From the NCBI RefSeq assembly GCF_003605755.1, contig NZ_RAHJ01000003.1:186001-250000 (forward strand): a stretch of DNA of 64,000 nucleotides, read 5' to 3'. The notes beneath the pieces were generated by a model that was not told the DNA's origin, searched no databases, and worked only from the letters and a program-made list of their open reading frames with translations. Every line of letters starts with the position of its first letter. The first letter of the stretch is position 1. A program made the translations under genes and the position numbers. This document shows positions 39,136 through 48,370 of this stretch, in pieces. The stretch is from Tsuneonella suprasediminis. Lineage in GTDB: Bacteria; Pseudomonadota; Alphaproteobacteria; Sphingomonadales; Sphingomonadaceae.

Positions 39136-41529
39136 ATGATGGCGGCAGACGTAAACGGGATCTCGCAAATGGCTTCACGTGCAATCGGCAAGACTGGCCA
39201 GACAGACTGGCGCGCGGCGTTCCGTCGCAGCTTGCGCCGTGCGAGCGAGATGATCGGTGCGGGCCTGTTGTTCGGGACGATGGTATTCCTCGCCCTTGCG
39301 ATGGCGAGCTACACCCAGACCGACCCAAGTCCATCGACCGCCGCGGCGGGAACGGACATCGCCAACTGGATGGGCGCGTGGGGCGCGTGGGCATCGGAAC
39401 GCATCTTTTTCCTGTTCGGCGTGTCGGGTGTCCTGATCCTGCCGCTGCTTTATGTTGGGGCACGCGCCCTGTGGCGCGATGTGGAAGAGGATAGCGTCGA
39501 TAATGAAACCCGCTGGTGGCGGCCGCTTGGTCTGTTGCTGCTGGCCATGGCCCTGCTCGGTACAGTGCTGGCGCTGACGTTCGATGGCCCGCGCGGTACG
39601 CTGCCGGCATCGATGGGCGGAATTACCGGATTGCTCGGGGCGGGCGCCATTCACGGCATCGCCGGACGGTTTCCAGATGGAGCACAGGGCTGGATCATCT
39701 TCGCTGCGGCGTTGGTCGGGCTGATCGCCGGGGTGGCGCTGATTGCGCGGGTGTTCGCGCTCGACTGGGCCAAATTGCTCACGTTGCCGCGTTTCCTGAC
39801 TCGAATGCCGCGCTTGCCGCGTGGGGGTGAGATTGCGGACAGCGTGGCGGCATTTGCGCCCGCTGAACGCCCGGCCAGGGCAAAGAAGCCGCGTGGAGAT
39901 ACCGACGAAGTGCCGCAGATCGCAGAACGTCGCGCCCCGGAAATCGTCGATCCCACGGCCCCACCCGAACGTGCCAAACCCGCCGGGAAGAAAGCGCAGA
40001 AGGACTTGTTCGCGAATTACGAACTGCCTAGTCTGGAACTGTTGGCCGAACCGCCCGCCAACAATGCACCCAAGCTCGACAAGCTGGCGCTGGAACGCAA
40101 CGCCCGCCTGCTTGAGACCGTGCTCGACGATTTCAATGTGAAGGGCGAAATCACAGCCGTGCGTACCGGCCCGGTGGTGACGATGTACGAACTCGAACCG
40201 GCGCCGGGGATCAAGGCCAGTCGCGTGATCGGCCTGGCCGAAGACATCGCCCGCAATATGAGCGCGATCAGCGCGCGCGTTTCATCGATTCCCGGCAAGA
40301 CGGTGATGGGCATCGAACTGCCCAACGCCGACCGGCAGATGGTGGCGTTCAAGGAGCTTGCCGCATGCGACGCCTTCGTTAATGCCAAGGGCACTCTGCC
40401 GATCATTCTGGGCAAGGATATCGCAGGTGAACCGATCGTGGCCGATCTTGCCGCGATGCCGCACTTGCTGGTCGCAGGGACGACCGGATCGGGTAAGTCG
40501 GTCGGGCTGAACTGTATTCTGCTCAGCTTGCTCTATCGCTTTACGCCGGAAGAGTGCCGCCTGATCCTGATCGATCCCAAGGTACTCGAACTCAAGAGCT
40601 ACGACGATATCCCGCACTTGCTGAGCCAGGTGGTGACTGAGCCGCATAAATCGGTTCGCGCACTGAAGTGGGCGGTCGAGGAAATGGAGCGCCGTTATCG
40701 CATGATGAGCAGCATCGGCGCGCGTAATCTGGGCGGTTTTAATGAGCGTGTTCGCAATGCGCGGGCGAAGGGCAAGCCGTTGGGTCGCCGGGTACAGACC
40801 GGGTTCGACCCCGAGACGGGCGAGGAACTGTTCGAGGAAGAGCAGCTTGACTACGAAGTGCTGCCGCAGATCGTGCTGATCGTCGATGAACTGGCCGATC
40901 TGATGGTGACGGTGGGCAAGGAAATCGAAGTGCTGATCCAGCGTCTGGCGCAGAAGAGCCGGGCTGCAGGCATTCACCTGATTATGGCGACGCAACGGCC
41001 CAGCGTTGATGTCATCACCGGGGTTATCAAAGCCAACTTGCCCACACGTATTGCGTTCAATGTCACCAGCCGGATCGACAGCCGTACGATCTTGGGCGAA
41101 CAGGGGGCGGAACAACTGCTGGGCAAGGGCGACATGCTGTACAAACCCAGCACCGGGGCGCTGTTGCGCGTTCACGGCCCGTTCGTGTCTGACGAAGAGG
41201 TAGAGGCTGTTGCCGACCACTGGCGTGGGCAGGGGCAACCTGACTATATCGATGCCGTAACTGAAGAGCCGGAAGACGGCGGCGGGTTCGGCTTTGACGA
41301 CGAACTCACTGCATCAGACAATCCGGACGAGCGCAAGTATCGTCAGGCCTGCCAGATCGTGATCGAGAATCAGAAGGCGTCGGGTTCGTGGCTTCAACGC
41401 CAGATGGGTGTTGGTTACAACACCGCCGCCAAATGGATAGAGCGGATGGAGGAGGACGGACTTGTCGGTCCCGCAAACCATGTTGGTCGCCGCGACATCT
41501 ATCGTGACAAAGATGGTAACCCGCTGTAG
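39136..41529 (+). CDS. ftsK: DNA translocase FtsK
   Basis: FtsK is a septum-bound DNA pump that clears the chromosome and triggers dimer resolution at division. From the chosen start it has 797 residues. Four membrane helices span about residues 40-190. A charged linker (about 220-300) is short compared with enteric FtsK. The motor has Walker A GTTGSGKS near 448, Walker B LIVDELADLMV, and the MATQRPSVDVITG motif. The C-terminal gamma winged-helix reads KYRQACQIV...RQMGVGYNTAAKWIERMEEDGLVG. ATG codons at 39136, 39139 and 39169 are possible starts. Confidence 0.95.
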   Translation: MMAADVNGISQMASRAIGKTGQTDWRAAFRRSLRRASEMIGAGLLFGTMVFLALAMASYTQTDPSPSTAAAGTDIANWMGAWGAWASERIFFLFGVSGVLILPLLYVGARALWRDVEEDSVDNETRWWRPLGLLLLAMALLGTVLALTFDGPRGTLPASMGGITGLLGAGAIHGIAGRFPDGAQGWIIFAAALVGLIAGVALIARVFALDWAKLLTLPRFLTRMPRLPRGGEIADSVAAFAPAERPARAKKPRGDTDEVPQIAERRAPEIVDPTAPPERAKPAGKKAQKDLFANYELPSLELLAEPPANNAPKLDKLALERNARLLETVLDDFNVKGEITAVRTGPVVTMYELEPAPGIKASRVIGLAEDIARNMSAISARVSSIPGKTVMGIELPNADRQMVAFKELAACDAFVNAKGTLPIILGKDIAGEPIVADLAAMPHLLVAGTTGSGKSVGLNCILLSLLYRFTPEECRLILIDPKVLELKSYDDIPHLLSQVVTEPHKSVRALKWAVEEMERRYRMMSSIGARNLGGFNERVRNARAKGKPLGRRVQTGFDPETGEELFEEEQLDYEVLPQIVLIVDELADLMVTVGKEIEVLIQRLAQKSRAAGIHLIMATQRPSVDVITGVIKANLPTRIAFNVTSRIDSRTILGEQGAEQLLGKGDMLYKPSTGALLRVHGPFVSDEEVEAVADHWRGQGQPDYIDAVTEEPEDGGGFGFDDELTASDNPDERKYRQACQIVIENQKASGSWLQRQMGVGYNTAAKWIERMEEDGLVGPANHVGRRDIYRDKDGNPL

Positions 41530-41692
41530 TAAAATAAAGATTATTGATATGGATGCTTTATCGATACTTATTGCGTAACGTCTCTGCAACACTATTTGCG
41601 ATTTTTTGGGTTAATATCTCAATTAACTTCATTAAAATATGGAGCGACATTTAATTACTCTGTTCTCTTCAAGGGAACTGGGAATATAATAT
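41530..41692. promoter_or_regulatory. AT-rich leader of the TonB-dependent receptor gene
   Basis: These 163 bases are strikingly AT-rich compared with their surroundings. They contain three TTAA groups near 41605-41640 and the sequence GGGAACTGGGAATATAATAT before the start. The region presumably holds the receptor's promoter and regulator sites. A weak 7-4-7 repeat reminiscent of a Pho-box can be forced here but does not reach the quality of those near pstS. Confidence 0.35.
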
Positions 41693-44371
41693 ATGTCACG
41701 ACGCTCTACTTATCTGCTTGGCGCTGCTATCTCCGTTGTTGCTTCGGTAACTGTACCCCAAACCGTGCTGGCGCAAGATAGCGCAGATCAGGCGGCCAGT
41801 TCGGCGGCCCCTGCCGGTGAAGGGGCGATTGTGGTGCTCGGCACGCGGCGGGCAGACCGCACAGTTACCGATTCCGCCTCACCGGTGGACGTGATCGGGG
41901 CGCAAGATCTGGTTGGTCAGCCAAGCGCAGATATGGTCGATGCGGTGAAGAATGTCGTGCCGTCGTTCTTTGTCGGACAAAATACCATTTCGGACGCTTC
42001 CACGTTCGTTCGCTCGGCTTCGCTCCGCGGTCTTCCGGGGGATCAGGTGCTGGTGATGATCAACGGCAAGCGGTTCAACCGTTCTTCGCTGGTACAGGTC
42101 TATGCCGGTGGCGACACCGCACTTTCATTTGGATCGCAAGGGCCGGACATTTCGTCGATCCCGTCGCTCGCCATCGCAAATTTGCAGGTTCTGCGCGAAG
42201 GTGCGACCGCACAATATGGGTCGGATGCGATCGCGGGCGTGCTGAATTTCCAGCTTCGCAGCAAGCCAGGCTTCGAAATGCAGGCGCGATATGGGCAGTA
42301 TTTCGATAACGGTGGTGATGGCCAGAGCTATCAGATCGCCGGAAATTACGGGGTCGATCTCGGCTCTCGCGGGTTCATCAATCTGACCGGGGAATATAAC
42401 GACAACAAGCAGACAAGCCGCGGGGTGCAGGTTCCCTCCGCGGTTTATTTTGACGACAAAAACCCCACGCTCACCGACCGGCTGCCGAATTACCCGGACC
42501 CGGTTCAAAATTGGGGATCGTCCCCCAGTCACGGTTACAAGCTGATGCTGAACGCAGCGTACGACGCGGCCGATTGGGCGCAGCTCTATGTGTTTGGCAA
42601 CTATGCCAACAGCAAGGGTGACCAGAGCTTTCAGTATCGGCCTGTGTCCGACTGGGAAATGGAACGCGACAATGGCACAGACATTGCTACTGGCGGGGGC
42701 AGCGCAAATTCGGTGTTCCGCCATCCGATCTATCTGACACCGTGCCCTGATGGAAACGCGACCTGCCCGGAAGGCGGGTTTGTGAAGGACGGCAATGTCT
42801 ATAACTTTTCGACCTTGTATCCCGCCGGGTTCACGCCCCGGTTTGTCGGCGAAACGACCGAAATATATGGCACAGTCGGTGCGAAGGGCGAAATCGATCA
42901 GCTGACGTGGGATTTGTCCGGCACTTGGGCGCGCCATAAGCTGGACCTGTCCATGTACAGCTCGCTCGCGCCATCTTACGGTCCGTCCAGCCAAACAGAA
43001 TTCGAATTCGGGCAGTTGAGCCAGACAGAAACGAATGCGAATCTTGACCTGACTTATCCTCTGGAAGTTGGCCTTGCCAGCCCACTAACCCTGTCGGCAG
43101 GTGCGGAATATCGGAATGAAACATACGAGGCGACCGAAGGTGATCCGCAATCCTACGGGGTCGGGCCATATGGGGTTCAGGCACTTTATGTGGAAACCGC
43201 TCCCGGTGTTTTCGCGTACGACAGCGCAGTTACGATGTTTTCCGGCGCCAGTGGCTATGCTGGCACCAGCCCTCAGGCGGCAGGAAAATACTCGCAGAAT
43301 AGCTATGGTGGTTATGTAGGAATCGAAGGTGACCTGACTGAAAACCTCAGTTTTGGGGCTGCCGGCCGCTATGAGCATTACGACACTTTCGGCGATGCGA
43401 CGGTGGGCAAGGTCAACGCGATTTATCACCTCTCGCCCGAATTCGCGATCCGCGCGAGTTATGGCACCGGCTTCCACGCGCCATCGCCAGGACAGAACAA
43501 TGTGCAAGTTCTCACCACGGCCTTCATCGGCGGGAATCAGGTGCAGACCGGCACCTATCCAGTGACGAGCGCAGCGGCACAATACTTTGGCGCAAAATCG
43601 TTAAGCCCTGAAAAGGCGACCAATTTCGGTATTGGTTTCGTGATTGAGCCGGGCAACGGCTTCACTCTCACGGCCGATGCCTACAGCATCAAGGTCAAAA
43701 ATCGCATCGGATTGTCGCAGTCATTCGATGTGACAGCGGATGATGTCGCGGCAGAACCGATACTTGCCGCAGTTGGTGCAGGTGGGGCGGTTCAATACTT
43801 CACCAACGGCTTCGATACCAAGACCGTGGGTGTCGATGTGGTCGCTTCCTACAGGACGTATCTGGCAGGCGGGGCGTTGAATTTTACGCTTGCCTACAAC
43901 TACAACAGAAGCCGGGTCACCGATTACGATCCGAATGTAGTTGGTAAGACCCAGTTGATCGACATTCAGTATCTGGCTCCCAATCATCGGGCGAACCTTT
44001 CAGCCAACTGGCAGCTGGGCGACTTCACGTTCAATGTGCGTGAATCGTATTACGGCGAATGGCGAAATTCGAATGATTACCCGATCCGTGAAGGCAATCT
44101 CGCGGATGGTGCGATTATCGATGGCCAGCACTTTGGCGAGAAGTTCCTGACCGATCTCGATGTCAGCTATCGCTTCATGGATCGTTACACGTTGACTGTC
44201 GGCGCAAACAATGTGTTCAACACCTATCCCGACAAAATCATGGCGACTGTGAACAATCCGATCTACACGGCGACCGGCAGTCTCGCGAATGGTTCGGTCT
44301 ATCCGCGTTCGGGCGGTCCGTTCGGTATTAACGGAGGCATGTGGTACGTCCGCCTCGGCGTGAAATACTGA
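41693..44371 (+). CDS. TonB-dependent outer-membrane receptor
   Basis: An 892-residue outer-membrane transporter. The signal peptide ends TVPQTVLAQD. A TonB-box-like segment GAIVVLG precedes the plug domain (about 50-165; SASPVDVIGAQDL, GLPGDQVLVMINGKRFN, DISSIPSLAIANLQVLREGATAQYGSDAIAGVLNF). The rest forms the 22-strand barrel, ending in WYVRLGVKY with an aromatic last residue. There is no N-terminal secretin domain, so it is not a FecA-type signalling receptor. It converges with pstS, each with its own terminator. Substrate is unknown; the neighbourhood hints at phosphate compounds but iron complexes or sugars are equally possible. Confidence 0.92.
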   Translation: MSRRSTYLLGAAISVVASVTVPQTVLAQDSADQAASSAAPAGEGAIVVLGTRRADRTVTDSASPVDVIGAQDLVGQPSADMVDAVKNVVPSFFVGQNTISDASTFVRSASLRGLPGDQVLVMINGKRFNRSSLVQVYAGGDTALSFGSQGPDISSIPSLAIANLQVLREGATAQYGSDAIAGVLNFQLRSKPGFEMQARYGQYFDNGGDGQSYQIAGNYGVDLGSRGFINLTGEYNDNKQTSRGVQVPSAVYFDDKNPTLTDRLPNYPDPVQNWGSSPSHGYKLMLNAAYDAADWAQLYVFGNYANSKGDQSFQYRPVSDWEMERDNGTDIATGGGSANSVFRHPIYLTPCPDGNATCPEGGFVKDGNVYNFSTLYPAGFTPRFVGETTEIYGTVGAKGEIDQLTWDLSGTWARHKLDLSMYSSLAPSYGPSSQTEFEFGQLSQTETNANLDLTYPLEVGLASPLTLSAGAEYRNETYEATEGDPQSYGVGPYGVQALYVETAPGVFAYDSAVTMFSGASGYAGTSPQAAGKYSQNSYGGYVGIEGDLTENLSFGAAGRYEHYDTFGDATVGKVNAIYHLSPEFAIRASYGTGFHAPSPGQNNVQVLTTAFIGGNQVQTGTYPVTSAAAQYFGAKSLSPEKATNFGIGFVIEPGNGFTLTADAYSIKVKNRIGLSQSFDVTADDVAAEPILAAVGAGGAVQYFTNGFDTKTVGVDVVASYRTYLAGGALNFTLAYNYNRSRVTDYDPNVVGKTQLIDIQYLAPNHRANLSANWQLGDFTFNVRESYYGEWRNSNDYPIREGNLADGAIIDGQHFGEKFLTDLDVSYRFMDRYTLTVGANNVFNTYPDKIMATVNNPIYTATGSLANGSVYPRSGGPFGINGGMWYVRLGVKY

Positions 44372-44424
44372 TCCGCTGATCTTCCATCACAATTCGCGAT
44401 GTGATGCTCGCTTGTAATACGGAG

Positions 44425-44457
44425 CCGCCCGCGTCCATTATGGGGGCGGGCGGTTTT
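44425..44457 (+). terminator. Terminator of the TonB receptor gene
   Basis: CCGCCCGC pairs with GCGGGCGG across a 13-base loop and is followed by TTTT. It lies 54 bases after the receptor stop. Confidence 0.8.
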
Positions 44458-44482
44458 GCGTTTCAGGTATCGCGAAGGGTTT

Positions 44483-44519
44483 AAAAAAAGCCCCCCACCG
44501 GCGTGGGGCCGATGGGGGT
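44483..44519 (-). terminator. Terminator of the pstS gene
   Basis: On the minus strand CCCCCA, an inner CGGC, and their complements form a long stem followed by seven T. It lies 18 bases past the pstS stop and faces the receptor's terminator. Confidence 0.85.
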
Positions 44520-44536
44520 CTGATAAGGAGCGGGGC

Positions 44537-45580
44537 TTATTCCAGCCCTTCGGCTGTCATGATCGTGCCATCCTGAACCTTTTTGAGGTTGGCCGCCTGC
44601 ACATCGTCAGGCGATGCAATAAAGCCAACTTTCGCCAGCGGTCCACCTTTGGTCCAGCTCTTGGTCCACTGGTCGATGAATTCCTTCAGGCCGGGAATGA
44701 CACCAACGTGCTGCTTCTTATAGTAGACGTAGAGCGGGCGTGCGCCGGGATATTTGAAGCTGGAGATATTGTCGTAAGTGGCGTCGACGCCGTTCATCGG
44801 CAGATCCTGCAGCTTGCTCAGATTTTCCTCCAGATACGAATAGCCAAACACGCCGATCGCCTTGCGATTATTTTCGATTTTCTGAACGATGAGATTATCC
44901 TGCTCGCCGGAATCGACGTAAGCGCCATCGCTGCGTACTTCGGTGCAGACCTGAGCGAATTTGTCCTTGTCGCTTTCCTTTAACGCCTGCATTTCCGGGT
45001 TGCTTTCGCACCCTTTCTCCAGAATCAGTTCTTTTAACGCATCGCGCGTTCCGGAGGTCGAAGGCGGGCCATACATCAGGATCGGTTCGTTCGGCAGCGA
45101 AGGATCGACATCTTTCCAGGTCTTCGTCGTTTGCGCCTTGCCATAGGGTTTTGCTGCCAGCGCTTCATAAACGATCTTGGGAGTCAGGTTCATGGTGATG
45201 CCTCCCTTGCTCGACGCAAAAGCGATACCATCGAGACCGACCTGCAGTTCGATCACTTCGGTAACGCCGTTCTTCTGGCAATCTTCGAATTCCGCTTTCT
45301 TCATCCGGCGGCTGGCGTCTTCGATATCGGGCGTATTGGCGCCAAGGCCAGCGCAAAACAGCTTCATGCCGCCACCTGTTCCGGTGGATTCGATCAGCGG
45401 GCTCTTAAATTGCGGATGAGTGGCGGTGAAATCTTCGGCAACTTTCTTCGCGAATGGATAGACTGTCGAAGAGCCGACTGCGCGGATCGAGTCCCGCGTG
45501 CCGGTGCTACCGCCCGAACCGCAGGCTGTGAGTGCGAGTGCCGAGATAGCGGCGATTGCGAATGTACTGGTCGATTTCAT
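44537..45580 (-). CDS. pstS: Phosphate-binding lipoprotein PstS
   Basis: PstS captures inorganic phosphate for the Pst ABC importer. The 347-residue protein has a lipoprotein signal with Cys20 (ALALTAC). Phosphate-contact motifs are visible: RAVGSSTVYPFAKKVAE and ESTGTGGGMKLFC near the N-terminus, DIEDASRRMKKAE, and PPSTSGTRDALKEL around residue 180. The C-terminal lobe has NISSFKYPGARPLYVYYK. The start at 45580 was chosen because the lipobox follows at normal distance. A Pho-box-like repeat lies 50 bases upstream. The pstCAB and phoU genes are not in this window. Confidence 0.95.
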   Translation of the reverse strand: MKSTSTFAIAAISALALTACGSGGSTGTRDSIRAVGSSTVYPFAKKVAEDFTATHPQFKSPLIESTGTGGGMKLFCAGLGANTPDIEDASRRMKKAEFEDCQKNGVTEVIELQVGLDGIAFASSKGGITMNLTPKIVYEALAAKPYGKAQTTKTWKDVDPSLPNEPILMYGPPSTSGTRDALKELILEKGCESNPEMQALKESDKDKFAQVCTEVRSDGAYVDSGEQDNLIVQKIENNRKAIGVFGYSYLEENLSKLQDLPMNGVDATYDNISSFKYPGARPLYVYYKKQHVGVIPGLKEFIDQWTKSWTKGGPLAKVGFIASPDDVQAANLKKVQDGTIMTAEGLE

Positions 45581-45630
45581 AGCGTGAAGGCCTTTCGAAA
45601 GTCGGTCGCTTGCGCGATTAGGTCTGTAGT

Positions 45631-45648
45631 GTGACAGGAAAATGACGC
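45631..45648 (-). promoter_or_regulatory. Pho-box-like site upstream of pstS
   Basis: On the minus strand the sequence is GCGTCAT, four bases, CTGTCAC. This is the 7-4-7 direct repeat of the PhoB site (CTGTCAT repeated); the first half matches five of seven positions and the second six of seven. It lies between the porin stop and pstS, so pstS may have its own phosphate-regulated promoter. Confidence 0.6.
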
Positions 45649-45675
45649 GCGGCACGGCGCCTGCGAGTGGGGCGA

Positions 45676-47040
45676 TCAAAAATCGATCTGGGCCCGCGCA
45701 CCGATTGCATCAACGCTATAATCCCGGCTGGTGCCGGGTATAGCATGCAGGGCATCGGTGTAATCGAGCCGGGCGTAGTTGAGCAGGAACCGCACGTAGT
45801 CGATCGGTGCCCAAACCAACGATAGCTGATATCCGTTCTGTGTTCCGCCGACGATCCCCGCATCGGTGAGATCGAGGTAGTCGTAACGCAAGTTGACCTC
45901 GACTGATCCAAAGCCGCCGTTGCCAACTGGACTGGACGGTTTTGCCCGATCGAACACGCCTTTCTTGTATCGACGGGAATCACCAGGAGTCAGGAACATG
46001 CCGATTTCAGTATAGCCGCCGAAAAACGTCGGATCGCTGAGCGCGCCGGGACGGGTCAGATGCTGCCAATACCCCTCCGATGCGAAGTGGAATGGTCCGT
46101 GTATAGCCGCCGCTTCTAGTCCATATCCGATCTCGCTTTCAGCATCGAGCGCGCCGGTGTCGATGAATCTGTCTGAGGTGAAATGAACCAATGGGCGCTG
46201 GCGATAGCGAACAGTGCTCAGTTCCTGCAGGGCTGTGTAGTGCAGCGATCCGGCAAGATGCAGCTGGGTGGTGCCGATTTTGGGGAGAATAACGGCGCGA
46301 CCGTCCAGCCCCCAGTTTTTATTGGACAGATCGTCGTAATTGTCGCTGAAGATTCCGCCCTGGAGCAATATGGAACCAGTTGCATATTGAAGTGCCAGCC
46401 CGACGCGCCGTTCGAAATTGAATGCATCGGTAAAGGCTGCGCGTTCCATCATCGAGGTGAAGCGACTGCTGGTGAGTTCTTCCAAACCCTGAAAATTGTT
46501 CTGCTGGCCGACTGTGACGCTTAGCCCTTTGTCCTGATAAGAGAGGATGGCATCGGTTACTTCTGTCGCTCCACCTGCAAAGTCGAGTTCCATTTTATAG
46601 CCGAACCCGCCAGGAATATCGCCTTCGACACCAAGGCGCGCGCGACGCAATTCACTGCCGAACCCATCTACTCTGCCGCTGGCAGCGGGAACGGAGGTGA
46701 AGCCAACATCGTATTGCAATCGCCCGCGCGGCTTGAAGGTCCAGCCATTGTTGTTTTCGACTTCCGGAGCCCCTTTCCATGCAATTGCGTCAGGCGGCTC
46801 GGCATTCTCGGGTGTAGATTGCGCAATGTTGCCAACAGCGGTGGTGGTCGCAGCACGCTGCTTTGCCATATCGAGCTGGGTTTCGAGGGAGTCGATACGC
46901 GCGGCCATGGCTTTTATTTGAGCCCGCATTTCCGCCAGTTCGGCACGGGTATCCTCTGATTCCTGCGCTTCGACCGGTGTGATCCATCCGATCGTGGCCG
47001 CTATAGCGAGCGCTGAAATCCCGTTCCGAATCTGCCTCAC
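45676..47040 (-). CDS. OprP/OprO-type phosphate-selective porin
   Basis: A 454-residue outer-membrane porin of the phosphate-selective porin O/P family. The signal peptide ends TPVEAQ. A coiled-coil segment (about residues 28-60, TRAELAEMRAQIKAMAARIDSLETQ) follows, as in many periplasmic trimerising porins. The barrel begins with FKPRGRLQYDVGF and RARLGVEGDIPGGFGYKMELDFA, the clearest family marks, and ends in ARAQIDF with a terminal Phe. It is upstream of pstS by 95 bases in the same direction and follows its own Pho-box-like site. Selectivity for phosphate is inferred from family and context. Confidence 0.9.
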   Translation of the reverse strand: MRQIRNGISALAIAATIGWITPVEAQESEDTRAELAEMRAQIKAMAARIDSLETQLDMAKQRAATTTAVGNIAQSTPENAEPPDAIAWKGAPEVENNNGWTFKPRGRLQYDVGFTSVPAASGRVDGFGSELRRARLGVEGDIPGGFGYKMELDFAGGATEVTDAILSYQDKGLSVTVGQQNNFQGLEELTSSRFTSMMERAAFTDAFNFERRVGLALQYATGSILLQGGIFSDNYDDLSNKNWGLDGRAVILPKIGTTQLHLAGSLHYTALQELSTVRYRQRPLVHFTSDRFIDTGALDAESEIGYGLEAAAIHGPFHFASEGYWQHLTRPGALSDPTFFGGYTEIGMFLTPGDSRRYKKGVFDRAKPSSPVGNGGFGSVEVNLRYDYLDLTDAGIVGGTQNGYQLSLVWAPIDYVRFLLNYARLDYTDALHAIPGTSRDYSVDAIGARAQIDF

Positions 47041-47095
47041 ATTACAGTTCCATTGCCAGTTAATTACAATAACACGACGCCTTTATGTGCATTTT

Positions 47096-47113
47096 ATGAC
47101 GGTTACATGACTG
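47096..47113 (-). promoter_or_regulatory. Pho-box-like site upstream of the OprP-type porin gene
   Basis: On the minus strand CAGTCAT, GTAA, CCGTCAT form a 7-4-7 direct repeat, each half one mismatch from CTGTCAT. It lies 55 bases before the porin start, the usual place for PhoB to replace the -35 element. Confidence 0.65.
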
Positions 47114-47164
47114 TCTATTCGCGCGTTGAGCACCGTGTTTGAGGATCCGCCTTGCCGCCAAATT

Positions 47165-47178
47165 GTTACAACTGTAAC
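47165..47178. promoter_or_regulatory. Inverted repeat before alanine dehydrogenase gene
   Basis: GTTACA, two bases, TGTAAC form a perfect inverted repeat 25 bases before the ald start. It is a candidate operator for a dimeric regulator such as an Lrp/AsnC-type protein, which often controls ald; that assignment is inference. Confidence 0.4.
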
Positions 47179-47203
47179 GGGTGGCAACAAAGGAGAATGG
47201 TCC

Positions 47204-48322
47204 ATGCGTATCGGCTGCCCCAAAGAGATCAAGGATCATGAGTATCGCGTTGGCTTGACCCCGGAAAGTGCGCGAGAGCTTGTCTCGCACGGACACGAGG
47301 TCTGGATCGAAACCGGTGCCGGTGCAGGGATCGGAGCTACCGATACAGAATATGTCGACGCAGGAGCGGTGATCAAAGACGGGCCGACACCTATTTTTGC
47401 CGAGTGCGAAATGGTTGTGAAGGTCAAAGAGCCGCAAGCTGTTGAGCGTAGCCAATTACGCAAGGGGCAGGTGTTATATACATATCTCCATCTCGCCCCC
47501 GATCCTGCCCAAACGGCTGATCTTCTCAAATCTGGCGTCACTGCAATCGCATATGAAACAGTCACGGGCGCGAACAATTCGCTCCCATTGCTCAAGCCGA
47601 TGAGCCAGGTTGCGGGAAGAATGAGCATTCAGGCAGGGGCCAGCGCGCTGGAAAAGGCACATGGCGGGCGCGGGGTATTGTTGGGCGGGGTTCCTGGCGT
47701 GCTGCCCGGCAAAGTGGTTGTGATTGGTGGTGGTGTCGTGGGCTTCAATGCCGCTCAGATGGCGGTTGGGCTTGGTGCTGACACGACGATTCTGGATCGC
47801 GACCCGGAAGTGCTTGAACGTCTTGGAATTCATTTTGAGAGCCGGGCAAAAACGCGTTTTTCCAACACCGCTAATCTGCAGGAGGCCGTGAGCGAAGCCG
47901 ATCTGGTAATCGGTGCAGTACTGGTGCCCGGAGCGGCGGCGCCGCGCCTGGTCACGCGCGAAATGCTCACTGAGATGAAGCCGGGTGCGGTGCTGGTGGA
48001 TGTCGCGATTGATCAGGGTGGGTGTTTCGAAACCAGCCACCCCACCACCCATTCCGATCCCACATATATTGTTGATGGGATCGTCCATTACTGTGTTGCC
48101 AATATGCCCGGTGCAGTTGCCCGCACCAGCACTTACGCATTGAACAATGTGACCTTGCCACATGCACTGAAAATTGCCGATCTGGGCTGGCGGGAAGCCA
48201 TGCGCCAGAATCCACATCTAGCTGCCGGACTAAACGTTCAGGCTGGGAACGTGATATATCGTGCCGTCGCTGAAGAACTCGGCTATGACTACGTGCCGGT
48301 ATCTGAGGTAATCGAAAGTTAA
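47204..48322 (+). CDS. ald: Alanine dehydrogenase
   Basis: Ald interconverts L-alanine with pyruvate and ammonia using NAD. The 372-residue length is standard. The substrate residues Lys75 (VVKVKEPQ) and His96 (YTYLHLAPD) are in the known positions. The NAD-binding Rossmann motif is [16 protein letters not shown] near residue 175. AGGAGAA precedes the ATG at 47204. It is divergent from the phosphate porin gene, so both regulators may act in the shared gap of 163 bases. No operon partner follows. Confidence 0.96.
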   Translation: MRIGCPKEIKDHEYRVGLTPESARELVSHGHEVWIETGAGAGIGATDTEYVDAGAVIKDGPTPIFAECEMVVKVKEPQAVERSQLRKGQVLYTYLHLAPDPAQTADLLKSGVTAIAYETVTGANNSLPLLKPMSQVAGRMSIQAGASALEKAHGGRGVLLGGVPGVLPGKVVVIGGGVVGFNAAQMAVGLGADTTILDRDPEVLERLGIHFESRAKTRFSNTANLQEAVSEADLVIGAVLVPGAAAPRLVTREMLTEMKPGAVLVDVAIDQGGCFETSHPTTHSDPTYIVDGIVHYCVANMPGAVARTSTYALNNVTLPHALKIADLGWREAMRQNPHLAAGLNVQAGNVIYRAVAEELGYDYVPVSEVIES

Positions 48323-48370
48323 CCTCTAGTCTAATGAGCCTTTAAAGAGGATGGCGTTTAGATCATCCGC

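Noticed and set aside
41530-41692. Pho-box or CtrA site before the TonB receptor gene
   Set aside because: The closest 7-4-7 match has too many mismatches, and the TTAA pairs are 5 or 8 bases apart instead of the 7 needed for CtrA.
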